64,000 bases of DNA from Adiantum capillus-veneris (taxonomy: Eukaryota > Streptophyta > Polypodiopsida > Polypodiales > Pteridaceae), in contig CM043971.1 in NCBI GenBank assembly GCA_014529385.2, positions 59,136,209 to 59,200,208 of the forward strand. The letters run 5' to 3'. The translations under genes were made by a program, and so were the position numbers. Numbering within the stretch: position 1 is the stretch's first letter; each line of letters opens with the position of its first letter. Shown here piece by piece: positions 31,541 through 43,100 of the stretch. Below the pieces are notes generated by a model that was not told the DNA's origin, ran no database searches, and was given only the letters and a program-made list of their open reading frames with translations.

Positions 31541-32295
31541 TCACTTAAATGGCTCAAACAAATGCTCTGGAAAGGGTTCAGGTACATAGGCTTCATCCGT
31601 GCAATCCCTTTCTAAGATACATTCTTCTCGTTTTAAGCTCCCGTTTTTTAAAGCTCTGCACATGCAAATGGGAATGTCTTTGTTCAACCAAGATGGAAGC
31701 TTAGTTTCAGCCGAAGAGACTGAATCGAACTCTTGTATGGGCATTTTCATGACATCTCTATAAGTGTGATCTTTTAGATTAACCCTTGTTATTGATCCCA
31801 CTTGCTTGAAGTACAGATAATTATTGATCCCACTTGCTTCAAGTACAGATAATTGTTTACCCAATCTTGGATGAGCTGTACCTGTCGCATGAAAGGTCTT
31901 CCCAATATGATTTCTTAATTGAGTTTATTCCCAAAGTCTACTCTGGCAAAAGTGTGTTGATATTCAATCCCACAGGAATTAACTATCACTTTTTTAAGCA
32001 GTCCTAATGGTCTTTCAATGTGTCCATCAGCCAATTGTAATTTCATTCGAGTTTGTCTAATGGCTGGTTGTCCCCAGGATTCCCGTACTGCATTTGTGGC
32101 TATGGCTATACCTGCCCCACTATCCAGTATTTCCATGGTTTCTATGTCATTATATTTCACTAGAAGGGTTGTGTTTCCTTCTTCCCCTTCGTAGTATTCT
32201 CCGAATTTGTTCATTGTAACAGATCGAATCTCTTTGTTGTCCATTTTGAGTTTCAATTTTCTCAAAATTTTTAAGATTAGCCCCGTTATTCCCAC
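31541..32295 (-). pseudogene. pol: first retropepsin-type protease of the gypsy element
   Basis: It matures the polyprotein. The active site MEILDSGAGIAIATN is at about 32110. LQLADGHIERPLG and the second strand follow, then EIILGRPFM at about 31890-31915. A TAA at 31915 and a frame change separate the two halves. Within it, a 31-bp segment ending CTT(G/C)AAGTACAGATAA is duplicated in tandem near 31792-31855. Confidence 0.75.
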
Positions 32296-32996
32296 CTTCT
32301 CTAGAGTTTTCTGTAAATCATTTCATAGATATGGTCTGATTTTCAATAGTTCTCCTAAAGTAAGAGTGCATTGGATGGGTGTAGACATGATTGAATGGAT
32401 GTTGTCTACTTCTAGGGTCTTGTTCCGCTCTTTTTACTTGAGTTGTTTTACACTATGGATTCATCTTCGTTATCTCCCAAGTAAGAGGGTAATGTTTTCA
32501 AAGTCAATGGTTTAGACATTCCTGAAGCTTTAGATCCGCAATCCCCATACTAGGATTGTACATCCATGTCCATATCAGGAGGTAGATTGTCTAATCAAAC
32601 TTCCTCTATAGGAGCTGACTTTAGAGTTAGGCTCCCATCATTGATCTCTCTAACTTTTTCCCATAAGTGTCCTGGCCAGTCTTCTTCTACGAATGGAATT
32701 CCATCTAAGGCATCTTCGCTGTTTGGCACTATAAGTTCTAGCTCTTTTGTTTCAAGGTGGGGTTCTACCACCACTGGATTTTTCTTTATTGTCTCTTGTC
32801 ATAAGCTCCTCAGGTTTTGTCATACTTTCGAGCTTGGGTTTTTGTTTTTCCAGCATCTCTTGTGTGATTCTTACCAAATTTTGATAAGCTTCAAGCTTAG
32901 TTGCTTTAATAGGCTAAAAAATTTTGTGAGTCAAAATTGATCCTCCAGATTTCACGATGGTTTCCTTGATTTGGCTTCCAGTTCTTTCACCTTTTC
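32296..32996 (-). other. degenerate linker between Gag and protease
   Basis: Short interrupted minus-strand frames only. Acidic coding remnants are likely, but I could not follow one frame. Plus-strand frames here are shadows. Confidence 0.4.
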
Positions 32997-33998
32997 CTAG
33001 AATAGCTTTTTTGTTTTGTCCTTGATTTCAGCCCGTTGTTTCTGTCTTCTCATCTCATACCTTTTGTTTCTGCTTCGTTTGGTCTTTTGAGAGAAAATTT
33101 TTGTATTTTTTGAATAATCAGAGGAGTTATGTTTCTTTTTCTTAGCCTGGGCTCTAGTGATTACCTTGATTGGAACAATCGGTTCACTCTTGGATGAGCT
33201 ACTAGGTATCACTTGGATTACGTTCACCATTGTTTTAACCTTGTTTAAAGGATTTTTAGGACAATCTTCTGGGAAGTGTCCTCCATTTTTGCAACATTGT
33301 ATACAGTAATCTTCAACTGGCTTGAGGTTCTTGTCAGGCTTTGGCCATTCATTTTTCCAATGATCATCTGCACCACAATTATGACAGTTTCCAGTTCTTG
33401 GCTTAATCATGGGTCTTACCATAGGAGGTCTAACACCTTGATTAGCCACATAGTACATTGGTGCAAGCTCTGGTGGAGTATAAGTCACATGTTCTTCCAT
33501 TGGTGGTGGATGTGACTTATACCAATCTCCTTCTACCATGACTGTAGATGGACTAGGCTCAGCATAGGGTGTAACAGGCACTAGTACTTGTTCATCTATG
33601 ACTCTCTCTGGATGCATGTACTTTACAGGCACTGCATTATGTCCTGGATATGGAGGTTGTTGACCCAACACAGGTTGAGGTCTTTTCATACCCATCGGTG
33701 GTCTTTGATCTGGAGCCATATTAGGCTGATATTGGTACATGGGTTGTCCTTGTGGCCTCATAGGCACGTACTGAACATTCCCATCATACTTTGGTCGGTA
33801 ATAGCACTCATTGGTCTCATGGTTAGTCCATTTACCCTTGATTGCACACCAATTTTGCGGCCTAATTGGTTGTCCCTGTTGAGGTATCCCTTGTCCTGGT
33901 CCTCTCATAGGTGCTTTTTGTATGTTATTCATCATGTCATTCATCCTTTTGAGCATGTCTTCTATGGATGAAAGTGGTGCTGCAGTAGCCGTTCCCAC
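32997..33998 (-). pseudogene. gag: gypsy Gag C-terminus with up to three zinc-knuckle motifs
   Basis: It is rich in Pro, Gln and Met. CIQCCKNGGHFPEDC is a knuckle with one extra spacer residue. CHNCGADDHWKNEW has lost its last Cys to Trp. CAIKGKWTNHETNEC looks like a third knuckle that has lost its second Cys. The C-terminus is strongly basic (RAQAKKKKHN, KRSRNKRYEMRRQKQR) and may bind nucleic acid. The frame is open for 333 codons. Confidence 0.75.
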
Positions 33999-35056
33999 TT
34001 GAGCTGTTTGGTGGATGCTCTTTTCTCACTTTGGTTATCTTTAGGGACATGTTCTTCGTTGAAAATATCACAATTGTCTCCTAAATTAATTGCATCTGAC
34101 ACACACTCTTCTAGGGTTGTATGCTTCTTGATATACAATATAGCATGAAGTTCTTTGTTTAGAAATCGTTCTTCTGCAGGTATCTCTAGCTCTGGGCATC
34201 TGGCAATGTATTGTTTCATTCGAGTTGCACAATTCCTAACAGACTCACCTTGTTTCTGTTTAAAGCTGTAGATTTGAGCCACTCTATTGTGTTTGATCAC
34301 CGTTTTGGAACAAGCAACTACAAATGCTTGAGCTAATGTGTTCAAGTCCATGATTGACCTTGGTGGAATGTTTTGGAACCATGTCAATGCTTTTCCTTTT
34401 AATGTCATTCCAAACCCCTCAAAGTGAGTATGGAATTAGAATATGCATTCTGCTCTTAGCACTTGCTTAAAGCTTGCTAAGTGGTCGTATGGATCCCCAG
34501 ATCCACTGTATTTTTTGACCCATTTTTGAAAATCAGCTGGTCTGACACGTCTATCTGGTTCAACTCCCGGTCTCTTGGCATGCGAAGTCCATAGAAGATC
34601 TTTTACATTTCTATCCTCCCAACAATAGACTCTGATTCTAGGACTGTTTGTACTAAGCCGTTTCAAAGACTTCAAATCAATTTGATCGTATCCCTGCAAT
34701 TGTAAAGTTGGTGGCCCTTCTTTTGCTGCCACATCTGGAATTATAGTGTTTACTTCCAACCCCCATTTTTCTATCACGTCAGGGTTTTCGACTTGTAAAT
34801 ATTGAGTTTCGTTTCTATCCATGTACATTTTTCCTTGTTTGTTTTCCATGATCTCCTCTTCGAACTCAATACCATGGTCATCAATGCGAATAGCATACTC
34901 TTCGTTGGGGTCCAGGTAAACCTGAGGTCCATGGCGATTAGTCTTATAAAATGAGAGTATATGCTTATAGCGCATTGTCGTTTTGGTTTTCGAGTGAGTT
35001 GAATAGGAAGACATTTCAGATGTTGAATCTGAAAAAAGTGTCTGAGACTTCTTCAA
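33962..35056 (-). pseudogene. gag: gypsy Gag, N-terminal and core part
   Basis: One frame with a single TAA at 34436-34438. The Gag core is recognisable: DPYDHLASFKQVLRAE, GMTLKGKALTWFQNIP, and FKQKQGESVRNCATRMKQY, the classic retrotransposon Gag pattern. Upstream is an acidic N-terminal region of about 150 residues of unknown role. The frame shifts near 33995 into the zinc-knuckle part. Confidence 0.8.
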
Positions 35057-35767
35057 GGATAGTGTGCAAGGGATTGCCTTGATTCACACTCTCTACGGTG
35101 GATACTCTATTGGAGGTTTCTTCAAATATGCCTTGATTTCCTAGTACACTACCAGATCTAAGGTTCATAAAGACTTGTGAAGCCCTGGATAGAGTACTTA
35201 CCTTTGTATTGACTTGTTGTCAATTTTTTTTTTCACTTGACTTGATAGCAACTTCTGTGAAGCCAGTGATTACTTGTTTGCAACCTGATTCATGTATCAA
35301 TTTTGATCAAGTTAGCTATTCTTTCAGAAAGACTGTGTAGTTTTTGCTAGCTATTGTGATTGGTCTATATGGATCACTTCAAATCAAGCTAATTGACTCA
35401 ACAGTTGCGACTTTCAGATTCGACTTTGGCAAAAATCAAAGGATTAATCTGCAACCTGAAAACTGAGTGAACATGTACCAATTTGGATACATTACATGTT
35501 GTGCTCACAATCCCCGTCGGAGCACTTCAAATAACCATAAGGAAACATAGCCTCTCCTAGATAATGCTTATCTATGAGAACTATGTTCATTTTCAACAAA
35601 AAAAGCTTGAAAGAATTCTATTTTTGGTGTCTAAAGCAGCCCAAAATAAAATTTCATAGTAATGGAATTTCTATCACATACAAAATGGTCCAAAACCAAT
35701 TCACGTAACAATTTTTCTTTGGTGAAATCCATGAAGTTATTGCAAAGTAATAAAACAAAAACATCGC
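35057..35767. other. leader or flank right of the gypsy element
   Basis: AT-rich sequence without a credible ORF. It may be the element's untranslated leader and the remains of a 5' LTR, but I found no repeat of the left-side LTR here. Confidence 0.4.

Positions 35768-35815
<48 letters not shown>
35768..35815. repeat. (CT)n(TA)n microsatellite
   Basis: (CT)n at 35768-35787 runs straight into (TA)n to 35815, followed by a short (ATCTT)n run at about 35819-35839. Confidence 0.95.
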
Positions 35816-35817
<2 letters not shown>

Positions 35818-35996
35818 TAATCTTATCTTATCTTATCTTGATCTACATTTTAGAAAGGTAGGCCTTAGATCCATGTGGAAAGATCTAAGGCCTTCCCTAC
35901 ACATTGTTTCCCTTCCTTGGACTGCCAGTGAGCTTGCCATGCACCACAAGCCTGTCACAGCAGCAGCGAGCGGACCTTTCCTCGTCCTTGACATGT

Positions 35997-35998
<2 letters not shown>

Positions 35999-36050
<52 letters not shown>

Positions 36051-36066
36051 CCCCCCCCCCCCCCCC
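35999..36066. repeat. (CT)n microsatellite ending in a 19-base C run
   Basis: (CT)n to 36048, then C19 to 36066, abutting the inverted-repeat terminus that starts at 36066. Confidence 0.95.
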
Positions 36067-36137
36067 ATTAGGGAATTTGGGAGGTCATTTGGAGGGCCTT
36101 CTAAGAAAATACAATTTTTTGCCTTCTCTCTCTAGAA
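36066..36137 (+). repeat. isolated terminus related to the fold-back element at 60668-62068
   Basis: CATTAGGGAATTTGGGAGG, then GTCATTTGGAGGGCCTT and a TCTCTCTCTAGAAA end, match the terminal inverted repeat of the element at 60668-62068 with few differences over about 70 bp. I found no mirror-image partner to its right. It may be a broken copy or one end of a related, larger transposon that includes the unknown ORFs beyond it. Confidence 0.7.
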
Positions 36138-36377
36138 AATTGGTGTGGTAAAAGAAAAGGTGTCCTCATCAACCGTTCAAAAAGTGTACTTCAAAGTGGA
36201 TTATTTTGACAGATTCATAACAATCGTAATGCTTGATGTAATGTCTCTTTTTAGTTATATTGAATACGCCTTGTCATATAGGAGGGAATTTGTTTTCCAT
36301 ACAATGTATGCAGTAGGGAGTTTAGGGAGTAATGGCACCATACTCTTTTGTTTCTTGATTTTCTTGACTGTGTATTC

Positions 36378-37830
36378 ATGGCTTCTTCATCCATCCCCTC
36401 AAACCTTCTCACTGAACGACATAAATATCATCTACACGTTGATTTGAATATTGAGTATGAGCCTTTATGCAAGCGAAGTGAAACAAACACAATAGTAACA
36501 CCCGCGGAGAAAGAAAGACTCAGAGTAGAGGGAGCAAAACACATAGATTTATGGACAAATGGCTCACTCTATCCTTTGAATCCTATGACTAATCCTTGCA
36601 AATTATGAACAATGGAATAAAGTCTAAACTTCTACCAACAGCAACAAGTGTCTGGAAAGAGAGACTTTAACTCAACCATGCACAAATAGATTTCATTGGT
36701 TGTCCATTTCATATTGATGGTATTTATAGATCTCAAGGAACAATTGTAACCTACGATGAGTACAACAATATCTTCATGCACCTCACTTTGTTGCAAACTA
36801 GAATGGTTGAGTTCTACAATGTAACATTTGAAGAGACAGGTGGTGTTCAAAATTTTGTTTTGAAGCTAGATGAGTGTGAGATTCTCAAAGACAAGAAGCT
36901 AGAATGAGTCACAAGAACATTGATGAATAGGGCTCTTTCAAAATGCCCCATTGATGATCCTTCATACTTCAGTGTTCAATAAAAGACAAACATATGGTGG
37001 CTTGGTGCTTTTTAGGTATTCCATTTCCAACTTCTCTTTAGCTTTGGTGAGCCCTCTTGAGATTTAATTTTAGATTTAGTTTCACGTCTCATGAGGATTT
37101 AATCTTGAAGGTAAAGAAAGAAGACCACAACGTTTTGTATTGGGTGTTCCATCAAACCCCTATCCCTGATATCATTGATTAAAAAATGAATCAAGAAAAG
37201 ATGTTGGTTGTCAATGGGAGGGGAGACTTTCAAGTCGAATGGCATCTTGAAGGTGAAATTAAAACACTAAAGTGTATGTATAATTACGGAATGGGTAAAG
37301 GCTCCATGCTTGTATTGCATGGAGCCTACAAAGACGATGGACCCAAAATGGTGGAGAAAAACTCCTACTCGCTACAATGAGGATTCTAATTTCCACCCAA
37401 TTCTAGATATTCCACTTGTCAATGTCCACATTTGTACGATGCATGCTCTTTGCATAATTGTGGAGAAGTTGGTGTATCTGAACATTGGGTTTACTTGGAA
37501 AATCAAGAATTCGAAAGAACAGAAGGTTGCGATAGAGGCACTTGAACTAGTTTTGTCAGAGATGGGTCTCCATGGAGGCAATGTGAAAATCCGGTGGGGC
37601 GAGAAAATGTTGACCAATGATAAAGATGTACCTTGCAAAACGTCTATTGGTGGGGTTAAGGCACGTATTTTTTTATCAAAATCAACAAGCGTGAAAGATA
37701 AGAAGCTAACCAAGCATGGAAGAATATATCAGTCCACTTATGTTAGCAAAATTGAGTTTCAGTGATGGAAAAATCTCCATATGGCAGTGAAGGACCAAGA
37801 ACTCACAGCTCGCAATGCCAAGGGTGAAGT
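36378..37830 (+). pseudogene. unidentified broken ORF
   Basis: Several plus-strand frames can be read as one decayed gene: MASSSIPSNLLTERHKYHLH from 36378, a segment with DFIGCPFHIDGIYRSQGTIV near 36692, MNQEKMLVVNGRGDFQVEWH at 37186, and a 126-codon stretch from 37386 with PLVNVHICTMHALCIIVEKL and IRWGEKMLTNDKDVPCKTSI. Frames shift at least three times. The His/Cys pattern V-H-x-C-T-x-H-A is striking, but I cannot assign a family. A transposon-encoded protein is the likeliest explanation given the context. Confidence 0.4.
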
Positions 37831-38521
37831 GTGACATTCCATCGATGTGCTATTTTAGATGTGTGACAAAGATGAGTGGACACAAAATGATCTAAACAAG
37901 TTTAAGGAGAACCTTCAACTACTAAACAAAGCATTAGGACAGCATGGACTGAAACTCAGATTATTCATTACATGGTATTGTTAAAGAACCCTTTTAAATG
38001 ATAAGGGCTGAAAGGTTGTTTTAAATTCTTGACAACTTGTTTTTTTTTGTGGCACATCATTTTCAACCACTCACCACAATTCATTCAAAAATATGGAACC
38101 CAGGCATATGGACACCCAAGGCTTGGAAAAGTCTCATTACATGTCCATGAATGCATATTTTAGACACACACAACATGGTGGCTCTCGACATAAGGCAAAC
38201 AATTTGAAAGAGTTGTTTCAATGGTTTTATCGCAAAATCCTTCACCGGCTGCAACAAAAACATGTAGTGTTAGGCAATAGCACAAGCAATTAGGCATTTA
38301 CAACAAAGGAAAAGGAAACGAGTAGAGGCATTCAACAACTCCAGTGCTTGTGGAGGCCAGATAAAGTGGAGAGTGAAAATGCAATATGTTAACCATAGGT
38401 GTAACAAGAGATTTTGATTTTAGGTCAAAACATGTGCACGTGATGCCTAATGATATAATAGATATACTACGAGTCACAAGTCTCTCAACTTCATGACAGA
38501 TAGTGGATATATTTTGGCACA
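37831..38521. other. unassigned stretch
   Basis: Decayed coding-like text may continue to about 37980 on the plus strand (QNDLNKFKENLQLLNKALGQ). Beyond that I see no ORF, repeat or known motif. Confidence 0.35.
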
Positions 38522-39745
38522 TTACCCTTGTATCAGATCAAATTTTTTTCCATAATCTAAGAGCTCATTTGGGTTTTGTTTCCCCAAAGTGAGTGCCATT
38601 GTTGTGTATGTGTAATAATAAGCAGCATGACCACCAGCGTACCTGACACAATAACCAAAACATTCTGTAGCAAAAACTTTGTCGAAGAGGATAACTTTGT
38701 CTGCATTTTGTGGTAGCATTGGTCCACCTAGGAAGCGTGAGAGCATCTTGAGGGAAAATGTTGTAGTACTTCTCTCTTGGGACATTTCATTGTGAAAGAC
38801 TAGTATGGGTTCCTTACAGAGTCTAGCAAGGTATTTTCCTAGTGCTGCATCCCTTCCATGATACTCTCTTGTCCGATGGTGAAGGAAGTCATCCTTTTCA
38901 GCAATCCATGACTGTACACAAAAGGATGAGCTAGAGAAACAGAGACATCTAGACTTTTTTCCTTTTGGGGGAGGGGGGGGGGGGGGGGGCGCCTACATGT
39001 AGCTCTCATCTTGCATATATAAGTCATCTTTCCATAGGTCCACTGACCTCATGGACCCTTGTGCAGGATGCGTAAACCAATCCTCTACTTCCTGAGTACT
39101 GGTTGATGGCTTGAGGTTGTTTTTGATAGCTTAGAAGGTAGCCTCATCTGGGAGTGTCTCTTTATAAATTTCTGCCTTGTCAAAGTAGAGTTTGAGGCAC
39201 TCCATTGGGTTACTGGAGGTTTCCATTGCCTCCTCATCACTGCTGTCATCAGATAACAAATCCACTCCTCTGCTCTTGAAATTTGGAGATCGTGGCAAGT
39301 GCAAAGTCCTCCCTTAAAGAAAATATACTTTGAATGTCATGGAGGAAAATGTACGATCTCTCACCAAATTTGAACTCTCGTAGTCCAAGAAGCATCAATG
39401 TGGCTTGCTTCTCATTAAAGCCAGACACATCTAAAATTAGTTTGATGTCAGATGTTTTAACTGTAAGTATTTTCCTTCATTGCACCTCTTTAGCCTCTAC
39501 CTCAAGATTAATATCCTCCTCAATATTGGGAACCTCATTGGACTCCATGACCTCATCATCTTGTTCATCAGGTGGTAGATCCTCCTCATCCATTACCTCT
39601 AAAGGATCATTGAAGAGACTAGCAAATATAGAATTTAAGAATAGAAGGAACCCAAAGGATTCTTTGATTATCTTGCACTCTTGTTCGTGCATAGGACACC
39701 ATGAGGGTCTATAGATGATAGGCAACTGATGCTACTTCTTGTATG
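38522..39745 (-). pseudogene. unidentified ORF fragments, downstream half of a gene split by the copia element
   Basis: Minus-strand fragments in order: 39725-39477 (YRPSWCPMHEQECKIIKES, then an acidic run), about 39310-39060 (METSSNPMECLKLYFDKAEI), and 38980-38522 (DAALGKYLARLCKEPILVFH, then MLSRFLGGPMLPQNADKVIL and AGGHAAYYYTYTTMAL). The last is a coherent stretch of about 130 residues broken by one frame change. A G-run (38973-38989) lies between the last two. It could be exons of a host gene or a decayed transposon protein. I do not recognise it. Confidence 0.4.
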
Positions 39746-39750
39746 ACCGT

Positions 39751-40069
39751 TGTAAAGAATGAGGATGCAAGAGAGCTACACAAGACAAGCACAAAGCACA
39801 CAGAGATGGAAAGCTTCTTCTTCTTCTTAGAAAAGAGAGTACAAAATGACTAAGTGCTAAAGCTGAAAAGTAGCACATATGTACATGCGGTCACTAAGTG
39901 TGAACTCGCTAGAAGCGTACTAGGCTGGCACTATAAGTGTAGTCCAGCTGTAGAATCGCTGGCAGAGATCCTCCGTGTCGGTCATCTAACGCGCCAGTGA
40001 GTAAATGCCGTAAGCGGCTAAGACCCGTAGTGGATGCCAGCTCAAGGTGTAGAGCTCGACATCTCAACA
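39751..40069 (-). repeat. 3' LTR of the copia element
   Basis: 319 bp, TG...CA ends. It differs from the 5' LTR at two positions in the segment 39950-39990. Confidence 0.95.
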
Positions 40070-40082
40070 CTCCCCCTCGAGC
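40070..40082 (-). other. copia polypurine tract
   Basis: On the minus strand CTCGAGGGGGAG directly precedes the 3' LTR. Confidence 0.85.
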
Positions 40083-40119
40083 TCTGCATGTCGCAGAGTC
40101 CAAGCATAGTCCGAAAACG

Positions 40120-43100
40120 TCAAAGCTTCTCAGCTCCGAGGGCCTTGGTAAAGATATCCGCTATCTGCTCCTCTGTGCTGACGTAGACCAAGTCGATGTC
40201 TCCCGCCAACACTCGCTCTCGAACGTAGTGGTAATGGACCTCTATGTGTTTGGTCCTGGCATGGAACACTGGGTTCCTAGCCAACTGCATGCTGCTGAGG
40301 TTGTCACAATGGATGAAAATCTGCTGGTCCACCTGCACTCCCAAGTCCTCAAGTAATGTGCGTAGCCAAGCTACCTCGCACGCCGCAATTGCTGCACCTC
40401 TGTACTCGGCCTCTGTGCTCAATAAAGCAACCGTAGGCTGCTTTTTGCTGCTCCAAGTAACAGCAGTACTCCCAAAAGAGAACATGAAGCCACTCGTAGA
40501 TCTCCTATCAACAATGCTACCTGCCCAATCTGCATCTGTATACCCATACAATGCTAATGGTGCATCTGCTGCATAGAACAATGCGTAGTCAAGAGTACCT
40601 TGCACATACCTAAGTGTGCGTCGTAATCCATCCAAATGTGGCTTCCTCGGAAGTTGCATGAACTGACTCTCCAAGCCTACTGTGTAGCTCAAGTCTGGCC
40701 TCGTGATAGTCAAGTAGATTAGACTACCCACAATCTTCCTGTACATCTTGACATCCTCAACAACATCACCCTTCTCTGCACTCAGCTTTGCATTCACATC
40801 CAAGGGAATAGAAATTGGCTTACAATCATCCATACCATACTTTGACAACATGTCCAAAGCATACTGTCTCTGTGATAGCCATACACCCTCTGGAGTCCTG
40901 ATCACCTCAATGCCAAGAAAGTAGCGCAACTCGCCCAAATCTTTCATTTCAAACTCCTGTTAGAGAAGGCCCTTCACATGGTCAATCTCCATAGCATTGT
41001 CACCCACAATAATAAGGTCATCTACATATATGGTAATGACCACAATCCCCACATCACTCTCACGTACATAGAGTGAATGATCAGCATGAGCTCTCCTAAA
41101 ACCAATACTGACAAGATACTTGGCAATCCTGTCATACTATGCTCTAGAGCCCTGCTTCAAACCATACAAAGCTTTGAGAAGTCTGCATACATAATCTGGG
41201 TAACCTGGATCGACATAACCAGGTGGCTGATCCATATACACTTCCTCTTGCAACTCACCATTCAAGAAGGCATTCTTTACATCCATTTGATGCATAATCC
41301 ATCCTCTAGATGCAGCCACTGCTATGACAGCTCTCACAGTCGTCATCTTTGCCACTGGAGCAAAGGTCTCCTCATAGTCTATGCCATACGTTTGTGCATA
41401 ACCCTTTGCGATCAGCCTTGCCTTGTGACGCTCAATGTTACCATCAGCCTTATGCTTGGTTTTATACACCCATTTACAGCCAATAGCTTTCTTGCCACTT
41501 GGCAATGGCACCAACTCCCATGTGTCGTTTGCTTCCAATGCAGCCATCTCTTCATTCATTGCATCATCCCAATGCACATTTCCAACTGCATCCTCAAAAC
41601 ATGTGGGCTCCACATCCTGTATCACCTTAGCCATGTAGGCTTGGTGATGCGCTAGATACCCATCATAAGTCAATTTCTGAACTGGATTTCTGACTCTATT
41701 AGATCTGCGTGGTCCTGGGTCACTCCTTTGCCCTCTAGCATCTTCTTGTACTTTCCTTACACCAGGTGTCCTGACAGCCGGAATTCCAAATTCCTCATCA
41801 AGACTTTGTTCAGAACCATCTGAATCCATGTCTACATGTGAAAAACCTGATGATGCATCAGCCATAAGATCAACCTTTTCCTTTCCTTTTCGTGATACAT
41901 TCCCTGCACCTGTTGGTGGAGTAACCTGCGTACGTAGTCTACCATTCCATGGTTTCTCAACAGAGCCACGAGAAGAGGACTCTTGTGGTCCACTCAAAAC
42001 CTGTGACTGTGGCCTCACATTTTGTACAACCACATCATCTTTTACATCAGCCCCAATAGTGCCATGTGCATTACTGTACCAGCTGCTCATCTCATCAAAG
42101 ACTACATCTCTGCTCACTCGTAATTCTCGTGTAGTAGGATTGTAGCACCTGTACCCCTTTTGTTCAAGGGAATATCCCACAAGAATACATTTCTCTGCTT
42201 TAGGATCCAATTTCCTACGCAACTCATCTGGTACATGCACGTAAGCTATGCAGCCAAACACTTTCAAGTGTGCCAAATCAGGCTTTGTACCTGTAAACTT
42301 TTCCTCAGGTGTTACATCATGCACCGCAGTTGTAGGTGTCCTGTTCATAATGTACACAACTGTATTTACAGCTTCAGCCCAGAAATGATGAGGCATGTTC
42401 TTCTCATTCATCAATGCACGTGCAACCTCTGCAATGTGCTTGTTTTTTCTTTCTGCGACCCCATTCTGCTGTGGAGTATATCTGCATGTAAATTGCCTGT
42501 GTATACCATGCATTCGCAGAAAATCTGAAAAATCATTGGAGAAGTACTCTCCCCCTCCATCTGACCTCAATGTCTTGATTTGCATATCTGTCTCCTTCTC
42601 AATCATGACTTTGAAGTCTTGAAAGTGACCAAACACTTCACTTTTGTTACGCATGAAGTAGACCCATACTTTCCTTGTATGGTCATCAATGAAAGAGACA
42701 TAATACCTGCAACCATGTATACTTGCAGTATCGGTTGGACCCCAAACATCTGTGTGCACCACCTCAAGTGGCTTTTTACATACATTGCGCTCATGTGGAA
42801 ATGAGCCCTTTGACTGTTTTCCAAACTGGCATGCTGCACACACTTTATGCATACCATCCACCTTGAATTTGGGCAAACCTTTTACAATCTGTTTTGATTG
42901 CATGCTGCGCAATCTCTGCTCATTGACATGGCCAATGCGTTTGTGCCAAATGTCAACATCAGCCACAACACCTGTGCCCTGTGCAAATAATGCAGCTTTT
43001 ACCTCAGGCATGTCTACATTCAGTGTAAACATTCTGCCCACACATTTGCCCTCTGTGATCAGCTTACAGCCATTCTGGAAATCTTCTACATAACAGCCAT

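Larger units (their letters stand above)
25133..35056 (-). mobile_element. decayed Ty3/gypsy element with a protease-like domain after integrase
   Basis: Minus-strand order: Gag (35056-33962), zinc knuckles (33998-32997), protease (32295-31541), RT and RNase H (30995-29159), integrase (28715-28096), then a long extra coding region (28102-26444). There are numerous stops and frameshifts. No 5' LTR, primer site or target duplication was found at the right end, so the copy is old or truncated. The downstream coding region is unusual for gypsy elements. Confidence 0.8.
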
